Shown in pieces: positions 51,673 through 60,513 of a stretch of DNA of 64,000 nt. Below the pieces are notes generated by a model, which saw only the letters and a program-made list of their open reading frames with translations, made no database searches and had not been told where the DNA came from. Position 1 is the stretch's first letter, and each line of letters opens with the position of its first letter. The DNA is from Herbiconiux gentiana (lineage in GTDB: Bacteria > Actinomycetota > Actinomycetes > Actinomycetales > Microbacteriaceae): the NCBI RefSeq assembly GCF_024978135.1, contig NZ_JANTEZ010000001.1:682001-746000 (forward strand). Reading direction: 5' to 3'. The translations under genes and the position numbers were made by a program.

Positions 51673-52102
51673 GTCGGTGACCAGCCTGCTGTTCAACTCG
51701 CCGCCCGACGACGTCGACGCGGTGCACGAGTTCCTCGAACAGGTCTGGCAGGCGAACCCCGGCATCGGCGAGTTCGACCGCATGGCCTTCGAGACGGCGC
51801 TGATCGAGCTGTCGGCGAACGTCATCCAGCACGCCTCCGGCGAGGGCGGCGTGACCTGCGTGCTGTCGGTCACGAGCGACGCCGACGGCCTGCACGCCTC
51901 CCTCTCCGACACGGCGGATGCGGGCGGGATCGTGCTCGTCGACCGCGCCATGCCCGACGAGCTCAGCGAGTCCGGCCGGGGCATCGCGCTGATCCAGGCG
52001 CTCGTCGACGAGCTCCGTTACGAGCGCATCGACGAGCGCAACGTCTGGACCATCCGCAAGGCACCTCAGGCGATCGAGCCACCCGCTGCGGCCGAGGCCT
52101 AG
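51665..52102 (+). CDS. Anti-sigma factor Ser/Thr kinase, RsbW-like
   Basis: A 145-residue GHKL ATPase. The N box is ALIELSANVIQHA, and SGRGIALIQALVDEL is the ATP-lid region. Short anti-sigma kinases of this kind phosphorylate a STAS antagonist and hold a sigma factor. The GTG at 51665 overlaps the antagonist gene, indicating tight stoichiometry. Confidence 0.85.
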   Translation: MTESVTSLLFNSPPDDVDAVHEFLEQVWQANPGIGEFDRMAFETALIELSANVIQHASGEGGVTCVLSVTSDADGLHASLSDTADAGGIVLVDRAMPDELSESGRGIALIQALVDELRYERIDERNVWTIRKAPQAIEPPAAAEA

Positions 52103-52104
52103 GC

Positions 52105-53358
52105 CTAGCCCGCCGCCCTGGCCCGCCGCGCCAGCACGACGACGCTGACGTCGTCGTCGGCACCGCGTGCGGCCACCAATGCGGCGAAGCGATCTACCGC
52201 GTCCTGGGGCCCGGATGCGCCCGCCACGATCGCGGCGACCTCGTCGAGCGCCTCCAGGGTTCCGCCGAACAGGTCGAGCACCCCGTCGGTGACGACCACC
52301 AGGCTCTCGCCCGGATCAAGCGACACTTCACCGACCCCCCAGCGCCCGCCGGCGACGATGCCGATCGGCAGCCCGGTGGCGTCGAGGCGCTTGATCGAGC
52401 CGTCGCGACGCACGATCGCCGAGAGCCCGTGCCCCGCATCCGCGTACCGGATGCGGCCGCTCTCGGTGTCGACGACCCCGTGCACCAGGGTGGCGAAGCT
52501 CGAGGTCTGACCGAGGTCGCCGAATAGCTGCTCGTTCACCGCCGACACGGTCTCGGCGACGTCGTCCCCGGAGCGCGACAGGAAGGCGGCGCGCACCGTC
52601 GCGGCCATGATGGCCCCGCCCGTGCCCTTGCCCATCACGTCGGCGAGGGTGAACTCGAGCCCCTCGGCCGTGGCGTGCCAGGAGTAGAAGTCGCCGCCCA
52701 CGACGCGCTTCGGGATGCTCGTGCCCGCCACGTCGCAGTCGGGCGCGGCCGGCTGCTCGCGCGGCAGCAGGCTCTGCTGCACGAGAGCGGCGCGGTCCTG
52801 GTCCTTGCTGTCCTCGAGCTCGCGTTCGACCCAGGAGCTCAGCTCCTGCAGCAGCCGCACCTCGTCCGGTCCGAACTCGCGCGGGCTGGAGTCGACGAGG
52901 CAGAGGGTGCCGAGGTTGTAATCGTCGCCGAGGTTCAGCGGCGCCCCGGCGTAGAAGCGGATGTGGCGCTCACCGGTCACCGTGGACCGCCAGCTGAAGC
53001 GGTCGTCCTTCGTCGCATCCGGCACCACGAGCACGTCGGGCCGCTGGATCGTGATGTCGCAGAACGACTGGGCGCGGTCGCTGACCGGGGAGGTGCCCGG
53101 CAGCTGCGGCGACTTGGTGAACTGCCGCGTCTCGTCGAGCAGGTTGATCTCGGCGACCGGGACGCCGAACAGCTCGCGGGCCAGGCGGGTGATGCGGTCG
53201 AAGCGCTCCTCGGGCGGGGTGTCGAGCAGCTCCAGCTTCTCGACCGCGGCGACCCGCAGCTGCTCGAACCGGTCGGCGCCGAGCCCGGCGAACCGCGCGT
53301 CGTCGGCGCTGCCCGGGCCGGAGCCGGTGGCCGTCTGGTCGTCGGTGCTCGTCCCCAT
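52105..53358 (-). CDS. GAF-containing PP2C/SpoIIE phosphatase, RsbU-like
   Basis: A 417-residue protein. Residues ~30-195 form a GAF domain (VAEINLLDETRQFTKSP); ~215-415 are a SpoIIE-type phosphatase with VGGDFYSW, DVMGKGTGGAIMA and DDDVSVVVLA, carrying the metal-binding Asp residues. It should dephosphorylate the STAS antagonist at 51340 in response to a signal sensed by GAF. It is tail-to-tail with the antagonist-kinase pair, three bases apart. Confidence 0.88.
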   Translation of the reverse strand: MGTSTDDQTATGSGPGSADDARFAGLGADRFEQLRVAAVEKLELLDTPPEERFDRITRLARELFGVPVAEINLLDETRQFTKSPQLPGTSPVSDRAQSFCDITIQRPDVLVVPDATKDDRFSWRSTVTGERHIRFYAGAPLNLGDDYNLGTLCLVDSSPREFGPDEVRLLQELSSWVERELEDSKDQDRAALVQQSLLPREQPAAPDCDVAGTSIPKRVVGGDFYSWHATAEGLEFTLADVMGKGTGGAIMAATVRAAFLSRSGDDVAETVSAVNEQLFGDLGQTSSFATLVHGVVDTESGRIRYADAGHGLSAIVRRDGSIKRLDATGLPIGIVAGGRWGVGEVSLDPGESLVVVTDGVLDLFGGTLEALDEVAAIVAGASGPQDAVDRFAALVAARGADDDVSVVVLARRARAAG

Positions 53359-53430
53359 GTCCTCCAGCGTAGCCAACGACGTGACCGACCCCGGACGCGC
53401 GGGACCGGCCGCACCCGCTACCCTGGGGCC

Positions 53431-54711
53431 GTGCTCACGATTCCGGCGCGCACCCTCCGCCTCGTCGCCGCCCACTGGCCGGCGCTCCTGGCGTGGTATC
53501 TCGCGGGCTGGCTGGCGCGCTACCTGATCATCGAGCTCGCCTCGTACTTCGGCGCCACGAGCGCCCTGATCGGTCTGCTCATCCTCCCGCTCGCGGCGCT
53601 CGCGCGGCTCGGCAGCTTCATCGCGATGTTCCTCGTGCTGCGTCCGAGCATGCCCTCCTTCCAGGAGCTGCGCCGATCGGGCCGGGGCACCGAGGAGCCG
53701 GGCGCGCCCGAGACCGGACGACGACGGGTGACCGAGATCGTGCTGACGAGCATCCTGCCGTTCTTCACCTTCTATGCGGCCTGGCAGTTCCTCAGCGTCG
53801 ACGTGCAGCAGTACGCCACCGGGTCGCTCGAGAACATCGACCCGTTCCAGAGCGGGGTCGACCGCTCGGCGGCGGTGCTGAACGTGCGGCTCGACGTCTG
53901 GTCGATCGGCGTGATCGTGGTCGCCTTCGCCGGGCGCACCCTGCTGAAGCGCTACCGGGTTAAGCTGCCGGCCTGGTCGAGCGTGATCGCCGTCTACTGC
54001 GAGGCCGTCTGGATCTACGTCGCCCTCTACTTCATCAACAGCTACCTGGGCCAGTTCAGCTCCTGGGTCTCGAGCCGGGCCGCCGTGCAGTGGTACGAGA
54101 CGGTCAAGGCCGCCGCGTTCGAGGCGGTGCACCCGATCGGTGTCGCCTGGGCGGCCGTGGAGTGGGCGATCGGCCGCACCGGCGGTCTGGTGCTGCTCCC
54201 CCTGGCCTGGCTGACCCTCGCCGGAATCGTCTACGGCCGCGCCCTCGCGGCGCCGAAGATCACCTACCGACCGAAGAACGCCTACTACACCAGCGCCCGC
54301 AAACGCATCGACGGGCTGCCCGGCCAGCTGCGACGGCGACTGGCGGAGCTGGGCGACGGCGTCACCGGGCGGTTCAAGCCGACCGTCTCGGCCTTCCTGC
54401 TGATCTGGCGGGCCGGGGCCGCCCCGATGGGGCTGTTCGTGCTCGGCTACACGGTGATCGAGGCCGGCTCGTCGTGGCTGCTGCTCGCCGGGGTGCGACT
54501 GATCGGGCCGCACGACCTGCACGCGTGGTGGATGAACTTCGACGACATGCTCGTGTTCGTGGTCGGGGTGATCGTCGAGCCGCTGCGGCTGTGCCTGATC
54601 GCGGCGGCCTACGACTTCTGCCTGCGCCGGCTCGAGGAGCGGCGGGAGGCCGCCGAGGGCACCGGGCGGTCGGACGCCACGGAGCAGGCCGGGACCGTCG
54701 CTACAGCGTGA
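53431..54711 (+). CDS. Multi-span membrane protein of unknown function
   Basis: A 426-residue membrane protein with about eight spans, including WPALLAWYLAGWLARYLI at the N-terminus. I do not recognise the family; it may be specific to Micrococcales. GTG at 53431 is the first suitable start after the divergent phosphatase gene. Its 3' end overlaps the convergent gene by 11 bases. Confidence 0.6.
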   Translation: MLTIPARTLRLVAAHWPALLAWYLAGWLARYLIIELASYFGATSALIGLLILPLAALARLGSFIAMFLVLRPSMPSFQELRRSGRGTEEPGAPETGRRRVTEIVLTSILPFFTFYAAWQFLSVDVQQYATGSLENIDPFQSGVDRSAAVLNVRLDVWSIGVIVVAFAGRTLLKRYRVKLPAWSSVIAVYCEAVWIYVALYFINSYLGQFSSWVSSRAAVQWYETVKAAAFEAVHPIGVAWAAVEWAIGRTGGLVLLPLAWLTLAGIVYGRALAAPKITYRPKNAYYTSARKRIDGLPGQLRRRLAELGDGVTGRFKPTVSAFLLIWRAGAAPMGLFVLGYTVIEAGSSWLLLAGVRLIGPHDLHAWWMNFDDMLVFVVGVIVEPLRLCLIAAAYDFCLRRLEERREAAEGTGRSDATEQAGTVATA

Positions 54712-55237
54712 GACTGAGGTAGCGCGGCAGCTCGTCGACGACCTCGACGTTCAACCGCAGCTGGTCGCCCGCGTCGGCGGGCACCACGAAGACCGCCTCC
54801 AGCGTGTAGTCGCCCGTCTGCTCCGAGTCGCAGTAGAGCGGCACGTCGAGATCGAAGCCGAGGTCGACCCCCGTGCCGGTGTCGGGGCTCCAGGTGCGTG
54901 ACGGCGCCCCGCTCCGGGTCTCCTCCAGGTCCATCAGGCAGCTCGGTGCCGTCGCACCCTCGGGCGACACCGCGACCGAGACGACCACGACATCCGTTCC
55001 GGGCGGGGCCCCCGCGTCGGCCGGCAGCTCGGTCGAGCGGATGCGCTGCACCTCCGTGACCCGCCACTCGGCTCCCCCGAAGCCGACGTCGGCGCCGCGC
55101 TCGACCGTGACCGGGCTGCTCGCCCGCTGGCTCCAGTAGCTGAGCCAGTCCGACGAGAAGGTCACGAACAGCGACGCCGGCACCAGCACGACGACCGCGA
55201 CGAGTGCGATCGCGTTGCGCTTCAGCCAGCCGCCCAT
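54701..55237 (-). CDS. Membrane-anchored exported protein, third of a related trio
   Basis: A 178-residue protein with one N-terminal span (NAIALVAVVVLVPASLFVTF) and an outside beta-rich domain with two Cys (SCLMD, LYCDSEQ). ATG 55237 shares a base with the upstream stop. It forms one operon with the two proteins before it, all single-span with an extracellular domain. Family unknown to me. Confidence 0.55.
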   Translation of the reverse strand: MGGWLKRNAIALVAVVVLVPASLFVTFSSDWLSYWSQRASSPVTVERGADVGFGGAEWRVTEVQRIRSTELPADAGAPPGTDVVVVSVAVSPEGATAPSCLMDLEETRSGAPSRTWSPDTGTGVDLGFDLDVPLYCDSEQTGDYTLEAVFVVPADAGDQLRLNVEVVDELPRYLSLTL

Positions 55238-55890
55238 CACTCGGCGCCTGCCGCGGGGTCGCCGAGCAGCGGCGCCTCCGTCTCGATGCTCGGCTCCGTG
55301 GTGAGGGCGGTGAGGTCGACCGGCACGACGAGCAGGGAGTCGGTGCGCGGGTCGGAGTCGATGCCGAGCTCGAGTCGGGCGCCCCGTCCGTCGGCGCTGT
55401 CGAGGTCGGCGCGCGGCACCTCGAACAGCAGGGGGCCGGTCAGCGGCACCCCGACGCTGAGCGGCAGCCCGGCGAGCGCCGACAGGCCCGGGCGGTCGGA
55501 GGCGCTGTAGCGGCGGTCACCCAGGCGCAGCGACGCGTTGCCGAGCAGGGCGGCGCGGTCGTCGACCACGGCCGAGACGCTCAGGTCGACGACGATCCAC
55601 ACCCCGGTGGTGGCTCCCTGCCAACCGTTGGCGGTCTGCACGCTGTCGGCCGCACGCACCCCGTGCACGGTGGCCTCGATGTTGCGGCCGACGAGGGTGT
55701 CGCCCACGCGGCCCTCGACGGGGATCGCCGCCTGCCAGCCGCCGCCGCGCGGCGCCGTGTCGGACACGACGGCCGCGATCGCGAGCAGCGCGACGAGCAC
55801 CAGGGCGCTGAGGGCGTGCCGCCACCACGGTACAGCCGCGGGCGCGGACGGGGCGACGGGGGCGTCCGCCGGGTCGGCCGGGACGGTCAT
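55237..55890 (-). CDS. Membrane-anchored exported protein, second of trio
   Basis: A 217-residue protein: a proline/alanine-rich cytoplasmic lead, one span (HALSALVLVALLAIAAVVSD), then an extracellular domain with repeated beta-strand patterns (VWIVVDLSVSAVVDDRAALL). It may belong to the DUF4352-like immunoglobulin-type group. It overlaps the first gene by four bases and the third by one. Confidence 0.55.
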   Translation of the reverse strand: MTVPADPADAPVAPSAPAAVPWWRHALSALVLVALLAIAAVVSDTAPRGGGWQAAIPVEGRVGDTLVGRNIEATVHGVRAADSVQTANGWQGATTGVWIVVDLSVSAVVDDRAALLGNASLRLGDRRYSASDRPGLSALAGLPLSVGVPLTGPLLFEVPRADLDSADGRGARLELGIDSDPRTDSLLVVPVDLTALTTEPSIETEAPLLGDPAAGAE

Positions 55891-56549
55891 CCGCCGACCC
55901 CTGCCCCGACGTCGTCGACCTCGAGCTCGGCGCGCGCGGTCACGAAGGGATCGATGAAGCGGTGGCCGTAGGTGACGAAGCCGTCGGCCTGGTAGACCTT
56001 GTCGTAGACGTCGACGACCAGCGTGTCGCCCGCGGCGAGGGCGCCGTCGGCGACCTGCCAGATGTAGGCCAGCTCGACCGGCACCCGGGGCTGCAGCTCG
56101 GCCAGCTCGGTGGCGTCGTCGAGGACGACCACGGTGAACGGCGCGGAGTCGGCGTCGAGCCCCGGGACCTCGACCGGGCGGAGGTTGTCGGCGGCCCCGA
56201 TGCCGTTCCCGGCGCTGACCGGCTCGTCGCTGAGGTTCTCGGCCTCGGTGACGAGCACGAGCAGGCGCTTGCCCGGCTCGGGTTCGATGTCCTGCTCGGG
56301 GAAGCCGTCGATCAGCACCGCGCGCTCGACGGCGAGGCGCAGCTGGGCGCCGGTGACGCTCTCGCCGGCGCCGACGACCGGCATGGGGGTCGAGGCGGCA
56401 TCGGCGAGCCCGCCGAACCCGGCCGTGGCGAGCAGCACGAGGCCGGTCAGACCGGTGACCACGTACTTCGTGGGCACCTTCTCGCCGAGCGCCCTGGCAC
56501 GGTCTCGTGCTCGCGCGCGCGTCGGAGGTGCCGGCGGAGTGGTCGTCAC
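55887..56549 (-). CDS. Membrane-anchored exported protein, first of trio
   Basis: A 220-residue protein with a basic N-terminus, one span (YVVTGLTGLVLLATAGFGG) and an extracellular domain (AVLIDGFPEQDIEPEPGKRL, then LAYIWQVADGALAAGDTLVV). GTG at 56549 is the start. Together the trio may form an envelope complex; no enzyme motif is visible. Confidence 0.55.
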   Translation of the reverse strand: MTTTPPAPPTRARARDRARALGEKVPTKYVVTGLTGLVLLATAGFGGLADAASTPMPVVGAGESVTGAQLRLAVERAVLIDGFPEQDIEPEPGKRLLVLVTEAENLSDEPVSAGNGIGAADNLRPVEVPGLDADSAPFTVVVLDDATELAELQPRVPVELAYIWQVADGALAAGDTLVVDVYDKVYQADGFVTYGHRFIDPFVTARAELEVDDVGAGVGG

Positions 56550-56623
56550 CCGTCACATGGTAGCGGGGGTGACGACCACGGCGAGGCGTCGGCGCCTGCC
56601 GGTGACGGTGCCAGTGCCGCGGA

Positions 56624-57589
56624 TCAGTACCAGTTGACCGACTGCGAGTGCGACCAGGCCGAGCAGGGCGTGCCGTAGCCGGCCGCGATGTACTTCAGCC
56701 CCCAGCTGATCTGGGTCACCGGGTTCGTGGCCCAGTCGTCGGCGATGGTCGACATCTTGCTGCCGGGCAGCGACTGCGGGATGCCGTAGGCGCCGCTCGA
56801 GGCGTTCTCGGCCTGGTAGTTCCAGCCCGACTCCTTCGTCCAGAGCGAGTCGAGGCACTGGAACTGGTCGCTGCCCCAGCCGTAGTCGGAGGCCGCGATC
56901 TGGGCCGCGGCGGCGCGGGCGCCGTCGGGGGTGGTGGAGGCGGCGAGCTGCTCGGCCGCGGCCTGCGCGGCGGCCGCGGCTTCGGCGGCGGCCTGGGCGG
57001 CAGCGGCCTCGGCGGCGGCCTGAGCTGCCGCAGCGGCGTCGGCGGCGGCCTTGTCGAGAGCGGCCTTCTGGTTCTGCACCGAGGCGGTCTGGGTGACGGC
57101 CTGATTCGTCAGCGTCTGCACCGTGGTGGTGTCGAGGTAGGCGTAGTTCGCCAGCGAGGCGATCGACGTCGACAGTGCGGTGGTGTCGACCTGACCCTTC
57201 GCGGCCGAGAGTACCGAGGTGGCCTGGCTGACCGCGCGGTCGGCCCGCTCGTCGGCCTGCTTCGACGTCGTGTCGAAGAGGGCGTCGACCGCCTTCTGCG
57301 CGTCGGTGCTCGGCAGGGCGGTGCCGGCCGCCGTGACGGTGGAGGCGATCGTCGAGCCGACCGAGACGGTCTGCGCGTTCGCGATCGTGGGGTGCGCGAA
57401 GCAGGTGAGGGTGACGAGGAGGCCTGCGGCGGCGAAGCCGGCCACCGGCACGGCGGCGGTGCGGTGCTTGCGGCGGCGCTCGTCGGCCTTGCGGGCGGAG
57501 GCGCTGCGCTCGTCGGCGCGGCGGTCGCGGCGGGTGAGGGTCGGGGTGGTCTGGGGCCTGTCGGGGGTGGTGTTCTCAGCGGTGCTCAT
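56624..57589 (-). CDS. Secreted lytic transglycosylase-like protein with Ala-rich coiled coil
   Basis: A 321-residue exported protein. Basic N-terminus, membrane signal at ~47-72, then a helical region with long Ala/Gln repeats (AAADAAAAAQAAAEAAAAQA). The C-terminal ~90 residues are an SLT-like domain: CLDSLWTKESGWNYQAENAS then GAYGIPQSLPGSKM, with the conserved catalytic Glu in KESGW. Such proteins cut peptidoglycan and aid resuscitation or division. AGGGAACAC precedes the ATG. Confidence 0.8.
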   Translation of the reverse strand: MSTAENTTPDRPQTTPTLTRRDRRADERSASARKADERRRKHRTAAVPVAGFAAAGLLVTLTCFAHPTIANAQTVSVGSTIASTVTAAGTALPSTDAQKAVDALFDTTSKQADERADRAVSQATSVLSAAKGQVDTTALSTSIASLANYAYLDTTTVQTLTNQAVTQTASVQNQKAALDKAAADAAAAAQAAAEAAAAQAAAEAAAAAQAAAEQLAASTTPDGARAAAAQIAASDYGWGSDQFQCLDSLWTKESGWNYQAENASSGAYGIPQSLPGSKMSTIADDWATNPVTQISWGLKYIAAGYGTPCSAWSHSQSVNWY

Positions 57590-57874
57590 GTGTTCCCTGG
57601 GGTGGGCCAACGGATGCACGGCGTGCGCAGATCGGGCAGCCTGCAGTCCAGCCGCGGTTCGAGCTCGGGTGAGAACGACAGCGCAGAGGCCCTCGTGGGG
57701 TGGGGGCGCGGTGCCTGGCGGCGATTGGCGGTGACGGTCGGTGTCGGGTTGAAGCCGTCACGGCTTCTGTCACGATCCGCCCGGCCAGGATGGGTTCCCG
57801 GCGTCGCAGGCGAACGATTGAAGCCACAAGTATGGGTCGCGTTTCTGGGAAACCTCTCCATACGCGGTAATGGG
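57590..57874. other. 285-base leader region upstream of the transglycosylase
   Basis: The longest gene-free stretch in this half of the window. In actinobacteria such cell-wall hydrolase genes often have a c-di-AMP riboswitch in front. I looked for its usual conserved core and did not find a convincing match. Several short GC-rich stems are possible, such as GAAGCCGTGACGGCTTC near 57750-57770. Confidence 0.4.
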
Positions 57875-58351
57875 TCAGAGGCCTCCGCCGCCTCCAGGCG
57901 CCGCTTCCGCCGTTCCCGCCGTCTGCGCCGGCCAGACGTAGGGCAGATCGATCGGCACGCCGGGGAAGAGCTCGCCGTAGAACTCGGGATCCTTGCGCAG
58001 GAGGTTGGAGCGGTGACTGAGGTGGAAGGCTTCGTCACCGATCCACGGCGGCAGCGCGAGTGCGCTCTGCGGCAGCGCGTCGACCTCCGGCGCGAACGCG
58101 AGCACCTGGGGGCGCACGGTGTCGGCGTGGCCCTGCGCGATCCACTCGTCGGTCACCTCGAGGGCGTACTTGGTGAGCGCCGGGAGGTACCCCCGCCACA
58201 TCGTCGCGGCCGGGTGATTGCGCCACCCGTAGGTGAGGATCGTGACGGCGCGGAGCACCTGCAGCGCCTCGACCCGCTGCTTGCCGAGCCGCGCCCGGTC
58301 GAGCGCTCGGGCACTGGCGCGGAAGTCGGGGTACGGCAAGAAGGTCTGCAC
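57875..58351 (-). CDS. MSMEG_6728-family protein
   Basis: A 158-residue conserved actinobacterial protein: VQTFLPYPDFRASARALDRA, then LGKQRVEALQVLRAVTILTY and GWRNHPAATMWRGYLPALTK. It resembles the pyrimidine-dimer glycosylase-like group by motif, but function is not established. GTG at 58351 matches the family start; upstream in-frame sequence is not conserved-looking. Confidence 0.8.
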   Translation of the reverse strand: MQTFLPYPDFRASARALDRARLGKQRVEALQVLRAVTILTYGWRNHPAATMWRGYLPALTKYALEVTDEWIAQGHADTVRPQVLAFAPEVDALPQSALALPPWIGDEAFHLSHRSNLLRKDPEFYGELFPGVPIDLPYVWPAQTAGTAEAAPGGGGGL

Positions 58352-58528
58352 CCCGACGACCGTACGCCGCGGCAGGCAGGATGGGGGCACCGGGATGGGG
58401 TACATCCCGCACGGTGCCGTGAGCGCCCGGCAAAGCGCCGGGAGCCCCTTTGCGGAAGGCGCCGACCGGAGAACGATGGGGGGAAGGGCGGTCTTGCACC
58501 GCATCCGCGAACTGAACGGACAGCACTC

Positions 58529-58750
58529 ATGAAGAAGATCCTCGTCATCGTCGCCTTCGCCGCCGGCTACGTGGTCGGCGCCCGCGCCGGTCGCCGCCGC
58601 TACGAGCAGATCCGCGACAAGGCCCAGCAGCTCTGGAACGACGACCACGTGCAGTCGGCGGTGCAGAACGCCGGCGACAAGGTCGAGCAGGTCGCGGGCA
58701 AGGCCGTCGACAAGGCGGGCGACCTCATCGGCAAGGTACGCTCGCACTGA
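58529..58750 (+). CDS. YtxH-like small membrane protein
   Basis: A 73-residue protein: one N-terminal span (ILVIVAFAAGYVVGARAGRR) followed by an amphipathic helix (EQIRDKAQQLWNDDHVQSAV). This is the YtxH/DUF pattern of stress-related envelope proteins. The next gene, DUF3618, is 20 bases downstream and usually co-occurs. Confidence 0.75.
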   Translation: MKKILVIVAFAAGYVVGARAGRRRYEQIRDKAQQLWNDDHVQSAVQNAGDKVEQVAGKAVDKAGDLIGKVRSH

Positions 58751-58770
58751 CCTCCCGGGAAGGACCGTCC

Positions 58771-59169
58771 ATGGCGAAGAAGAAGTCCAGCGAGCAGCTC
58801 TCGGTGCCGAAGGCCATCTCCGAGGTGGCCCGCGGTGTCGCGACGGCCCGCACCATGCGGCCGCACGACCACTCCGACGCGGGCCCCGCCGGTGCCGACG
58901 GCGACGTGGAGCGCGAGGCGCCCCAGCGCAGCCGGGCCGAGCTGAAGGCCGACATCGCGGCGACGCGGGCGCAGCTGGCCGGGCTCGTCGACGAGATCGA
59001 GCACCGGCTCGACGTGCCGGCCCGCGCCGAGGTGATCGTCGACGATTTCAAGGCCGACCCGAAGACGGCGGTGGTCACGCACAAGAAGACCACCGTTGCG
59101 GCGGCCGTCGTGGTCGCCGCCGTGGGCACCGGGATCGCCCTGCTCGTGCGGGCGATCGCCAAGAAGTAG
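58771..59169 (+). CDS. DUF3618 membrane protein
   Basis: A 132-residue protein. RAELKADIAATRAQLAGLVD then EIEHRLDVPARA is the DUF3618 helix, followed by a C-terminal span (AAAVVVAAVGTGIALLVRAI). Found widely in actinobacteria beside YtxH-like and phage-shock type genes. GGAAGGACCGTCC precedes the ATG. Confidence 0.8.
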   Translation: MAKKKSSEQLSVPKAISEVARGVATARTMRPHDHSDAGPAGADGDVEREAPQRSRAELKADIAATRAQLAGLVDEIEHRLDVPARAEVIVDDFKADPKTAVVTHKKTTVAAAVVVAAVGTGIALLVRAIAKK

Positions 59170-59186
59170 CACCCTCCCTCAACCAA

Positions 59187-59226
59187 GAACGCCCGGCCAC
59201 CGCAGACGCTGCGGGGCCGGGCGTTC
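59187..59226. terminator. Bidirectional terminator
   Basis: A 12-bp stem, GAACGCCCGGCC and its complement, with an inner CCGCA/TGCGG stem, placed between convergent genes. Confidence 0.85.
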
Positions 59227-59267
59227 TCATTCCCGTGCCGGGGCGGGGCGGGGCGGGGCGGTCGAAC

Positions 59268-60476
59268 CTATGCCACGACCTCGGCCGGCGGTGCCGGGGG
59301 TCCGGCCTTCGCCGCCGGATCCTTCTTGCGCCGCTTCCGATGCGGCTCGGGCTCGGGCGCCGGCCCGTTCCAGACCTTGATGATCGCCCAGCCCACCGCC
59401 GCGATCGGCACCGACAGCACCGCACCCACGATGCCGCCGAGGATGGTGCCCGCGGTCAGTGCCACCAGGATGACCAGCGGATGCAGCTTCAGCGACTGCG
59501 CCATCACCACCGGCTGCAGGAAGTTGCCCTCGAGCTGGTTCACCGCGATCACGATGCCCACCACGACCAGCGCCGCGACCGGGCCATTGGCCACCAGGGC
59601 CACCAGCGCGGCCAGCACCCCGGCGAGGGTCGCCCCGATCAGCGGGATGAACGCCCCGATGAAGACGATGATCGCGAGCGGCAGCGCCAGCGGCACCCCC
59701 ACGATCGCGATGCCGACCCCGATCGCCACCGAGTCGACCAGCGCCACGACGGCGGTGCCGCGGATGTAGCCGCCGAGGGTGCGCACTGCCGTGTGCCCGA
59801 TGCGCTCACCGCGCTCGTGGCGGTAGCCCTTGAACGGCTTCAGCAGGAAGGCCCAGATCTGCGGTCCGTCTTTCATGAAGAAGAACAGGATGACGATCGC
59901 GAGCACGGCCCCGGTGATGACCTCGCCCGCCGCCGACACCCCGGCGAGCGCCCCCGAGCCGAACTGGCTGCTGGTGAGGAAGTCGATGCCGGCGTTCTTC
60001 GCGTCGTCGATCTGCTGGGCGCTGATGTCGAACGGCAGGCTCGTCACGAAGTCCTGCAGGTTGTCGACGCCCTGCGACGCCCGGTCGCCGAGCTCGTCCC
60101 ACTGGCCGCGCACGGCGAAGACGATGAGGGTGATCAGCCCGCCGAACACCACGATCGCGGCCACCAGCGTGACCCACGTGGCCATCATCGCCGAGAAGCC
60201 GTGGTGCTTCAGCCAGCGCAGCACCGGGCTCACGGCCGCCGCCAGGATGACCGCGATCAGCAGCGGGATGACGACGAGCTTCAGCTGCACCAACGCGAAC
60301 ACCACCACCGTGGCGAGGATGAGCACCACGATGATCTGCCCGCTCCGCAGCGCGAGCTGCCCGAACTTGTCGGTGAGCATCGACGTGAGCGTGGGGCGCG
60401 ACACGGGGTCGGCGGACGTCGGGGTCGCGGCGCCCGGCGGATTGGGTCGGGCGAGGGCGGAGTCGTCTGTCGGCAT
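59268..60476 (-). CDS. AI-2E family transporter
   Basis: A 402-residue membrane protein of the PF01594 family with about eight spans. IPLLIAVILAAAVSPVLRWL and the terminal NQLEGNFLQPVVMAQSLKLH block are typical. Members export diverse solutes or Na+/H+; AI-2 export is proven for few. The C-terminal tail is Lys/Pro-rich. Confidence 0.85.
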   Translation of the reverse strand: MPTDDSALARPNPPGAATPTSADPVSRPTLTSMLTDKFGQLALRSGQIIVVLILATVVVFALVQLKLVVIPLLIAVILAAAVSPVLRWLKHHGFSAMMATWVTLVAAIVVFGGLITLIVFAVRGQWDELGDRASQGVDNLQDFVTSLPFDISAQQIDDAKNAGIDFLTSSQFGSGALAGVSAAGEVITGAVLAIVILFFFMKDGPQIWAFLLKPFKGYRHERGERIGHTAVRTLGGYIRGTAVVALVDSVAIGVGIAIVGVPLALPLAIIVFIGAFIPLIGATLAGVLAALVALVANGPVAALVVVGIVIAVNQLEGNFLQPVVMAQSLKLHPLVILVALTAGTILGGIVGAVLSVPIAAVGWAIIKVWNGPAPEPEPHRKRRKKDPAAKAGPPAPPAEVVA

Positions 60477-60513
60477 GGGTTCACCTTCTCACGATCGTCG
60501 GCCGACCGCGCGG

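Noticed and set aside
57590-57874. c-di-AMP (ydaO) riboswitch upstream of the cell-wall hydrolase
   Set aside because: The position is right, but I could not find the conserved core; only generic GC-rich stems are visible.
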